From Roseicella aerolata (lineage in GTDB: Bacteria > Pseudomonadota > Alphaproteobacteria > Acetobacterales > Acetobacteraceae): a stretch of DNA of 64,000 nt. The position numbers and the translations under genes were made by a program. This document shows, piece after piece, positions 58,360 to 64,000 of the stretch (positions are counted from its first letter, which is position 1; the number at the start of each line of letters is the position of its first letter). Where the stretch lies: positions 124,001-188,000 of the forward strand of contig NZ_JAJAQI010000001.1 of assembly GCF_020523605.1 (NCBI RefSeq), read 5' to 3'. The notes under the pieces were generated by a model. It saw nothing but the letters and a program-made list of their open reading frames with translations. It did no database searches and was not told where the DNA came from.

Positions 58360-58485
58360 GCGATTGACGGTGGGCGCGCCATCTCGCGCCCGGGGACAGA
58401 CCGGACATGTCGGGTGGGGCATCCCCCTGGCGTGTCCCTTGGCACGAGTGGCATGACGGCAGACGGATCGGGTTCGGACCAAAGA

Positions 58486-61320
58486 ATGAGCGACCAGAAC
58501 GACCAGGACGCGGGCAAGAGCAGGCTGAGCCTTCGGCCCGCTGGCGGCCGCCTGGAGCTGGGCAAGACGGTGGATGCGGGAAGCGTCCGCCAGAGCTTCA
58601 GCCATGGGCGGAGCAAGACCGTGCAGGTCGAGGTGGTGAAGAAGCGGACGGTGACGCCGGCGCCGCGCCAGGCGGCCGGCCCGGCCGCGCCGGTGCCCGC
58701 GGGCGGCGGCCCACGCCCCGCCTCGGCCCGCCCCGGCGGCGGCCAGGCCCGCGGCCCCGCGCCCGCCGGCAACCGGCCGCTGACCGCCGCCGAGCAGGCG
58801 GTGCGCCAGCGCGTGCTGGAGGAGCAGCGCCGGCTGGAGGCGCAGCGCCAGCGTGAGGAGCGGGAGCGCCAGGCGCTCATGGTCCGCTCCGCCGCCGAGG
58901 AGGCGCGCCGGCGCGAGGAAGAGGAGAAGCGCCAGGCCGAGGAGGCCGCGCGCCTCGCCGAGGAGGAGGCCGCCCGCGCCCAGGCCGAAGCCGAGGAAGC
59001 TGCGCACCGCGCCGCCGAGGAGGCCGAGCGCGCGAAGCAGGCCGCGGCCCAGCCGGCCGCGCCTGCCCCGGCCGAGGCCCGTGCCCCGGCCCAGCCGGCC
59101 GCGCCTGCGCGTGGCCCGGCCCCGGTCCGCCCGGTGACGCCGCCGCTGCGCACGCCGGGCCGCCCGGGCCCGGTGCCCGTCGGCCCCGGCGCCCAGCGTG
59201 CCCGCCCGGCCGGTCCCGGCCAGGCGCCGGCCCCGGCCGCCGCGGCGGCCCCCGGTGCCGCGCCGGCCTCGGCCGCGGCCAAGCTCTCGCTGCGTCCGCG
59301 CACTGCTGAGGATGAGGATGAGGCGCGCCGCGCCGCCGTCCGCCGCCCCGGCCTGCCGGCCGCGGCCCCGAAGAAGCCGGCGCTGGCGCCTGCCAAGAAG
59401 GGCCTGCCCGGCGCCGACCGGCGCGGCGGCCGCATCGACGTGCAGGCGGCGATCGAGGGCGAGGACGAGCGCAGCCGCTCCATCGCCTCGCTCCGCCGCG
59501 CGCGTGAGCGCGAGCGGCGGCAGCAGGAGCTGGCCCGGCTGCGGTCCGGCACCGAGCGCGTGGTGCGCGACGTGGTGGTGCCCGAGGCGATCACCGTGCA
59601 GGAGCTTGCCAACCGCATGGCCGCCCGTGGCGGCGAGGTGGTGAAGGCGCTGTTCCGCATGGGCGTGATGGCGACCCTGACCCAGACCATCGACGCCGAT
59701 ACGGCGGAGCTGGTGGTGCAGGAATTCGGCCACCGCGTGCGCCGCGTTTCGGAATCCGATGTCGAGCTGGGCCTGGAAGGCGCGGCGGACGAGGATACCG
59801 ACCTGCAGCCGCGCCCGCCGGTCGTCACCATCATGGGCCATGTCGACCACGGCAAGACCAGCCTGCTGGACGCGCTGCGGAAGGCGGATGTCGCGGCGCA
59901 TGAGGCCGGCGGCATTACCCAGCATATCGGCGCCTACCAGGTGGCGGTGCCGGATGGCGGCAAGGTGACCTTCATCGACACCCCGGGCCACGCCGCCTTC
60001 ACCGCGATGCGGTCGCGCGGCGCCCAGGTGACCGACATGGTCGTGCTGGTGGTCGCGGCGGATGACGGCGTGATGCCGCAGACGGTCGAGGCCATCAACC
60101 ACGCGCGGGCGGCCAATGTCCCGCTGATCGTGGCGGTGAACAAGATCGACAAGCCGGGCGTGAACCCCGACCGCGTGCGGCAGGAACTGCTGCAGCACGA
60201 GATCGTGGTCGAGAGCCTGGGCGGCGAGACGCAGGAGATCGAGGTCTCCGCCACCAAGAAGATCAACCTCGACAAGCTGCTCGAGGCGATCGCGCTGCAG
60301 GCGGAGATCCTGGACCTGCGTGCCAACCCCGCCCGCGCGGCCGAGGGCACGGTGATCGAGTCCAAGCTCGATCGCGGCCGCGGCCCGGTGGCGACGGTGC
60401 TGGTGCAGAAGGGCACGCTGAAGCAGGGCGATATCGTGGTGGCCGGCGCCGAATGGGGCCGGGTGCGCGCGATGCTCGACGACAAGGGCCGCCAGCTGAA
60501 GGAGGCGCCGCCCTCCCTGCCGGTGGAGATCCTGGGTCTTTCGGGCGTGCCTTCGGCCGGCGAGAATTTCGTCGCGGTCGAGGACGAGGCCCGGGCGCGC
60601 GAGATCTCCGAGTTCCGCCAGCGCAAGGCGCGCGAGAAGTCCTCGGCGGCGGCCGTCGCCGGGCGCGGGACCCTGACCGACATGCTGGCCCGCATCCAGG
60701 CGGGCGAGCAGAAGGAGGTCGCGGTCGTCGTGAAGGCCGACGTGCAGGGCAGCGCCGAGGCGATCGGCGTCACCCTCGGCAAGCTGGGCAACGAGGAGGT
60801 CCGGGTCCGGGTGCTGCACAGCGCCGTCGGCCAGATCACCGAGAGCGACATCCAGCTCGCCAAGGCGTCCAACGCCGTGGTCGTCGCCTTCAACGTCCGT
60901 GCCACCACCCAGGCGCGGGAGCTGGCGCAGCGCGAGGGCGTCGATATCCGCTACTACTCGATCATCTACGAGGTGTCGGACGACATCGAGAAGATGTTCA
61001 AGTCGAAGCTGGCCCCGGTGGCGCGCGAGAACTTCCTGGGCTACGCGCAGATCCTGCAGGTCTTCGAGGTCAAGCGCGTCGGCAACGTGGCGGGCTGCCG
61101 CGTGACCGAGGGCGTGGTGAGGCGCGGCTGCGGCGTGCGCCTGCTGCGCGACGGCGTCGTGATCCACCAGGGCGAGCTCAGCACGCTCCGGCGCTTCAAG
61201 GACGACGTGAAGGAAGTCACCAACGGCTACGAGTGCGGCATGTCCTTCGCAAACTACAACGACATCCGCGTCGGCGACCAGATCGAGTGCTACGAGACGG
61301 AGATGGTGACCGCGGCGTAA
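58486..61320 (+). CDS. infB: translation initiation factor IF-2
   Basis: A 944-residue IF-2, the GTPase that brings initiator tRNA to the 30S subunit. A long N-terminal part (to ~350) is Ala/Pro/Arg/Glu-rich with a coiled-coil-like [18 protein letters not shown] stretch. The IF2-N domain lies near 365-420. The GTPase core has [15 protein letters not shown] (about 448), [13 protein letters not shown] and [12 protein letters not shown] 58486 ([18 protein letters not shown]) is the usual alphaproteobacterial start; 58453 is an alternative. It lies 126 bases after ylxR. Confidence 0.97.
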   Translation: MSDQNDQDAGKSRLSLRPAGGRLELGKTVDAGSVRQSFSHGRSKTVQVEVVKKRTVTPAPRQAAGPAAPVPAGGGPRPASARPGGGQARGPAPAGNRPLTAAEQAVRQRVLEEQRRLEAQRQREERERQALMVRSAAEEARRREEEEKRQAEEAARLAEEEAARAQAEAEEAAHRAAEEAERAKQAAAQPAAPAPAEARAPAQPAAPARGPAPVRPVTPPLRTPGRPGPVPVGPGAQRARPAGPGQAPAPAAAAAPGAAPASAAAKLSLRPRTAEDEDEARRAAVRRPGLPAAAPKKPALAPAKKGLPGADRRGGRIDVQAAIEGEDERSRSIASLRRARERERRQQELARLRSGTERVVRDVVVPEAITVQELANRMAARGGEVVKALFRMGVMATLTQTIDADTAELVVQEFGHRVRRVSESDVELGLEGAADEDTDLQPRPPVVTIMGHVDHGKTSLLDALRKADVAAHEAGGITQHIGAYQVAVPDGGKVTFIDTPGHAAFTAMRSRGAQVTDMVVLVVAADDGVMPQTVEAINHARAANVPLIVAVNKIDKPGVNPDRVRQELLQHEIVVESLGGETQEIEVSATKKINLDKLLEAIALQAEILDLRANPARAAEGTVIESKLDRGRGPVATVLVQKGTLKQGDIVVAGAEWGRVRAMLDDKGRQLKEAPPSLPVEILGLSGVPSAGENFVAVEDEARAREISEFRQRKAREKSSAAAVAGRGTLTDMLARIQAGEQKEVAVVVKADVQGSAEAIGVTLGKLGNEEVRVRVLHSAVGQITESDIQLAKASNAVVVAFNVRATTQARELAQREGVDIRYYSIIYEVSDDIEKMFKSKLAPVARENFLGYAQILQVFEVKRVGNVAGCRVTEGVVRRGCGVRLLRDGVVIHQGELSTLRRFKDDVKEVTNGYECGMSFANYNDIRVGDQIECYETEMVTAA

Positions 61321-61400
61321 GCCGGCGCCACCTTCTTGCGTTGAACCGGGGCGTGGCGCCCATAGGGGGACCCCATCGAATCGGCCTGCCGATGCCGATG

Positions 61401-61439
61401 GGAACCCGGGCGCCGCGCCCTTTTCTTTCGAAGGGTTCC
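61401..61439 (+). promoter_or_regulatory. nested hairpin before rbfA (terminator within an outer stem)
   Basis: Inner hairpin GGGCG-CCG-CGCCC (61408-61420) with TTTTCTTTC, enclosed by an outer perfect pair GGAACCC (61401-61407) / GGGTTCC (61433-61439). The outer right arm overlaps the probable rbfA ribosome site (GAAGGG at 61430-61435). The element could terminate infB transcripts or hide the rbfA site. Confidence 0.55.
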
Positions 61440-61445
61440 AGCCCC

Positions 61446-61862
61446 ATGACCAAGCGGCACGCCGGCCACGGCGAAGGCCCCTCCCAGCGCCAGCTCCGCG
61501 TCGCGGAGGAGGTGCGGCACGCCCTCGCCGCACTGTTCGAGCGGCGCGACTTCCGCGACCCCGACTTGGCCAATATCCACGTGACGGTGACGGAGGTCCG
61601 CGCCTCCCCCGACCTCAAGCACATGACCGCCTTCGTCAGCGGCCTCGGCAAGGACCTGCCGGAGGCGCAGTTCCGCGCGCTGAAGCGCGCCGCGCCCTTC
61701 CTGCGCACGCAGGTGGCGAAGTCGGTGCGGTTGAAATTCGCGCCCGACCTGCATTTCCAGCCGGATACGGCGCTGGACTATGCCATGCAGATCGACCGCG
61801 TCCTGCGGCAGCCGGAGGTGGCGCGCGACCTCGGGCCGCGGCCGGAGGACGAGGACGCCTGA
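61446..61862 (+). CDS. rbfA: 30S ribosome-binding factor RbfA
   Basis: A 138-residue KH-fold protein for late 30S maturation and cold adaptation. It starts MTKRHAGHGEGPSQRQLRVA; the RbfA signature includes RQLRVAEEVRHALAAL, then VTVTEVRASPDLKHMTAFV and the C-terminal FQPDTALDYAMQIDRVL. ATG 61446 is chosen from the family start. The tail is acidic. infB precedes and truB follows, as in most bacteria. Confidence 0.95.
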   Translation: MTKRHAGHGEGPSQRQLRVAEEVRHALAALFERRDFRDPDLANIHVTVTEVRASPDLKHMTAFVSGLGKDLPEAQFRALKRAAPFLRTQVAKSVRLKFAPDLHFQPDTALDYAMQIDRVLRQPEVARDLGPRPEDEDA

Positions 61863-62001
61863 GCCGCGCGCCTCCCTGCCCGGCAGGGGGGCGCGGCGGG
61901 ACGATCATGCCCCTGACTGGCGCGCCCGGCCGGCTTTCCTGCCGGCCGCGCCCCGGCGCGCCGCCCCATCCATCAGCCCGAATCCAGAAGACCCGTCCCG
62001 C

Positions 62002-62967
62002 ATGTCCCGCTTCCACCGTCACAAGAAGCCGAAGGGCCAGCCCATCGATGGCTGGCTGATCATCGACAAGCCCACCGGCATGGGCTCGACCGATGTCGTC
62101 AACCGTGTGAAGCGGTTGTTCCAGGCGCAGAAATGCGGCCATGGCGGCACGCTGGACCCGCTGGCAACCGGCGTGCTGCCCATCGCCTTCGGCGCCGCCA
62201 CCAAGACCGTCCCCTATGTCATGGACGGCACCAAGACCTACCGTTTCACGCTGACCTTCGGCGACCTGCGCGATACGGACGACGCCGACGGCAAGACCAT
62301 CGGCACCTCCGATGCCCGGCCGACCGACGCGCAGATCGAGGCCGCCCTGCCGGCCTTCCGCGGCGACATCATGCAGGTCCCGCCCATCTTCTCCGCCATC
62401 AAGGTGGCGGGGGAGCGGGCCTATGACCTGGCGCGCGAGGGCCAGGTGGTGGAGCTGCCACCGCGCCCGGCGCGGGTCGACCGGTTCGAGCTGGAAAGCC
62501 GCCCCGACGCTGACACTGCCATCTTCACCGTCCAGAGCGGCAAGGGGGTCTACATGCGCTCCCTGGCACGCGACTTGGCGCGGGCCTGCGGCACGGTCGG
62601 GCATATCGCGGCGCTGCGGCGGATGCGGGTCGGGCCCTTCCATGAGAAGGACGCGATTCCCCTGGACAAGCTCGGCCTGCCGGGCGATACGCCGCCTCCT
62701 TCCCCGGACCTCCTGCTGCCCGTGGCGACCGCGCTGGCCGACATCCCGGCGCTGGCCCTCTCGGAGGCGGAGGCCGCGCGGCTCCTCTATGGCCAGGCGA
62801 TCAGCCTGGTCGAACTGATGGGCCGCATTCCGGGCGACGCCAACCCCGATGGGGGCCTGGTGCGCGCCATGGCGGGGGGACGGTTCGTGGGGCTCTGCCG
62901 CCTGGAATCCGGCATGATGGTGCCGGAGCGACTGGTGGCGCAGGAAGGCTCCCCGGCCGGCGTCTGA
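62002..62967 (+). CDS. truB: tRNA pseudouridine(55) synthase
   Basis: A 321-residue TruB that makes pseudouridine 55 in the T arm of tRNA. The N-terminal [17 protein letters not shown] is family-typical, and the catalytic Asp lies in [15 protein letters not shown] (about residue 52). [18 protein letters not shown] and the C-terminal [12 protein letters not shown] complete the pattern. ATG 62002 is used; upstream codons are low-complexity. It follows rbfA after 139 bases. Confidence 0.96.
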   Translation: MSRFHRHKKPKGQPIDGWLIIDKPTGMGSTDVVNRVKRLFQAQKCGHGGTLDPLATGVLPIAFGAATKTVPYVMDGTKTYRFTLTFGDLRDTDDADGKTIGTSDARPTDAQIEAALPAFRGDIMQVPPIFSAIKVAGERAYDLAREGQVVELPPRPARVDRFELESRPDADTAIFTVQSGKGVYMRSLARDLARACGTVGHIAALRRMRVGPFHEKDAIPLDKLGLPGDTPPPSPDLLLPVATALADIPALALSEAEAARLLYGQAISLVELMGRIPGDANPDGGLVRAMAGGRFVGLCRLESGMMVPERLVAQEGSPAGV

Positions 62968-63016
62968 AGCACGCCGAAGGCCCCGCGAGGGCCCGGCCAA
63001 GACGGAGAACAACCCG

Positions 63017-63289
63017 ATGTCGGCAGTTTCGGCTGAGCGCCGCCAGGCGATCATCACGCAGTACCAGACCAAGCCGGGCGACACCGGTTCCCCCGAGGTG
63101 CAGGTGGCCCTGCTCTCCGAACGCATTTCGGGCCTGACCGAGCACCTGAAGACGCATGCGAAGGACTTCCACAGCCGGCGCGGCCTGCTGGTGCTGGTCG
63201 GCCAGCGCCGCGGCCTGCTGGACTACCTGAAGAAGAAGGATCAGGGCCGCTACGAGCGGCTGATCGGCAGCCTCGGCCTGCGCCGCTGA
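63017..63289 (+). CDS. rpsO: 30S ribosomal protein S15
   Basis: A 90-residue S15, a primary 16S rRNA-binding protein. It starts [16 protein letters not shown] and contains the S15 signature region from [19 protein letters not shown] to [16 protein letters not shown], and ends [15 protein letters not shown] 63017 follows GGAGAACAACC. It lies 49 bases after truB and upstream of pnp across an unusually long spacer. Confidence 0.98.
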   Translation: MSAVSAERRQAIITQYQTKPGDTGSPEVQVALLSERISGLTEHLKTHAKDFHSRRGLLVLVGQRRGLLDYLKKKDQGRYERLIGSLGLRR

Positions 63290-63895
63290 TCCCCGGCCGG
63301 CGGGTTTCCCCCGAATCCAGGGGCGACCCACCGGCGCCAGGCCCGGCATTGCGCCGGCCCACGGTCATCCCGGCCGCTGCCCGCGGGACCGCCCCTGTCG
63401 CTCCGGCTTCCGTCCGGAGCGGGAGGCGGCCGCCTCCCGCCCATGAGCGCAGAATTCCGTGGAATTCTGCGCAGGGCCGGGCCATATCTTCCGCCCGGAG
63501 CCGGGGTGCCGACATGTCGTCGGACGCCGCCGGGCCACCGCCGCGCACGCGGCGGGCTGACAGGACAGGCCGCGACCCCGTCAGGGATGGCAGCGGCGTT
63601 TCCGGCCACATGGATCCCCGGGCTTCGGGGGCGGCCTTCACCACTGCCGCGGTGGATGGTTCGCATTCCATGCAGCCCGAAGCGCCGGGCGCTTCCCGCC
63701 GCGGGCGCCCCCCAATGCCATTGCGGGGCTTTCGGCCGAAGACTGCCATCCCACCGCGTCGCATCCTCCGGACCGCCAGCGGCGCAACCGCCATGGGCCG
63801 TCCGGTCTTGAAGCAGCGCCGGGCCCCGGACGGGTCCGGCCGGATCGTCTGCGCGGGGAACGGCCCCGGCCTGCGGTCCCGCGAAGGAACGACGC
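63290..63895 (+). promoter_or_regulatory. rpsO-pnp spacer with a cluster of three strong hairpins
   Basis: 606 bases without a supported gene. Three consecutive inverted repeats lie at 63400-63472: GCTCCGG/CCGGAGC (63400-63420), the perfect palindrome GGGAGGCGGCCGCCTCCC (63421-63438), and GCGCAGAATTCC/GGAATTCTGCGC with a 2-base centre (63447-63472). They may terminate rpsO or serve as RNase III/PNPase processing sites in the pnp leader, as known for E. coli. Bases 63480-63890 show nothing recognisable. Confidence 0.6.
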
Positions 63896-64000
63896 ATGTT
63901 CGAGAACTACTATCGCAAGGACATCTCCTGGGGCGGCCAGCTCCTGACGCTGGAGACGGGCAAGATCGCCCGCCAGGCCGATGGCGCCGTCATGGCCCGC
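63896..64000 (+). CDS. pnp: polyribonucleotide nucleotidyltransferase, N-terminal part (partial)
   Basis: The first 35 codons of PNPase: [20 protein letters not shown], then [15 protein letters not shown], the conserved N-terminus of the first RNase PH domain in alphaproteobacteria. The enzyme degrades RNA phosphorolytically from the 3' end. ATG 63896 is preceded by AAGGA at about eight bases. The gene runs off the window. Confidence 0.92.
   Translation, partial: MFENYYRKDISWGGQLLTLETGKIARQADGAVMAR

Noticed and set aside
57904-61533. Open frame of 1209 codons on the minus strand opposite infB
   Set aside because: Its translation is His/Arg/Gly-rich and unlike any protein; it is the antisense shadow of infB in high-GC DNA.
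63443-63811. 122-codon frame in the rpsO-pnp spacer
   Set aside because: Begins inside a hairpin, Arg/Pro-rich, no ribosome site, no resemblance to known proteins.

Overview
The window is about 64 kb of very GC-rich chromosomal DNA (roughly 70 percent or more by eye), densely packed with single-copy housekeeping genes. Gene content and order point to an alphaproteobacterium, most likely Acetobacteraceae (Roseomonas-like): FYDLN-recF-gyrB divergent from aroA-cmk-rpsA-sppA-ihfB; lapA-pyrF-trpF, then trpB-trpA-accD-folC; MJ0042 zinc-ribbon gene divergent from ftsE-ftsX-ydcF-plsC; dnaK-dnaJ; metK-trmB; and rimP-nusA-ylxR-infB-rbfA-truB-rpsO-pnp. This placement is inference. I saw no tRNA, rRNA, CRISPR array, intact insertion sequence or prophage.

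Layout. 1-3.2 kb: end of a fructose PTS operon (EI part of a multiphosphoryl transfer protein, fruK, fruA). 3.3-8 kb: a hypothetical gene and a TRAP transporter (dctQ-dctM, with convergent dctP). 8.3-9.8 kb: an MscS channel fused to a cyclic-nucleotide-binding domain. 10-14 kb (minus): FYDLN protein, recF, gyrB. 14.2-20.3 kb: aroA, cmk, rpsA, a lipoprotein, sppA, ihfB. 20.6-28.8 kb: lapA, pyrF, trpF, then two unrelated genes (a hydroxynitrile-lyase-like cupin and an inverted UbiH-family hydroxylase), then trpB, trpA, accD, folC. 29-31.9 kb: a large RTX/FG-GAP repeat protein. 32.4-38.1 kb: zinc-ribbon gene, ftsE, ftsX, ydcF, plsC, a DnaA-box-bearing AT-richer spacer, chaC, a DUF2125-like gene. 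38.1-46.7 kb is the accessory part: palindromic repeats, a truncated HigA-like antitoxin, two single-domain response regulators, an MFS exporter, a MacB-type tripartite exporter, and about 1 kb without a recognisable gene. 46.7-54.8 kb: dnaK, dnaJ, PRC-barrel, flavodoxin-like, dapB, metK, trmB. 55-64 kb: the rimP-to-pnp translation and RNA-decay operon, with pnp cut by the window edge.

Most operons show tight translational coupling (GTGA or ATGA stop/start overlaps at trpF, trpA, folC, ydcF, plsC, the MacB-type permease, and a 20-codon ORF bridging aroA and cmk).

The most unusual signal is a dispersed palindromic repeat. Its arms are conserved (GATCGCGGAG ... GCGTGAATC) while the central inverted repeat varies. 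It lies between genes (38.12 and 54.88 kb), but also in frame in the 5' region of folC, the 3' end of rimP and the 5' region of ylxR, like coding-region palindromic elements known from Rickettsia. Other notable items are an origin-like DnaA-box cluster between plsC and chaC, a palindromic operator candidate before metK, and strong hairpins in the rpsO-pnp and infB-rbfA spacers.
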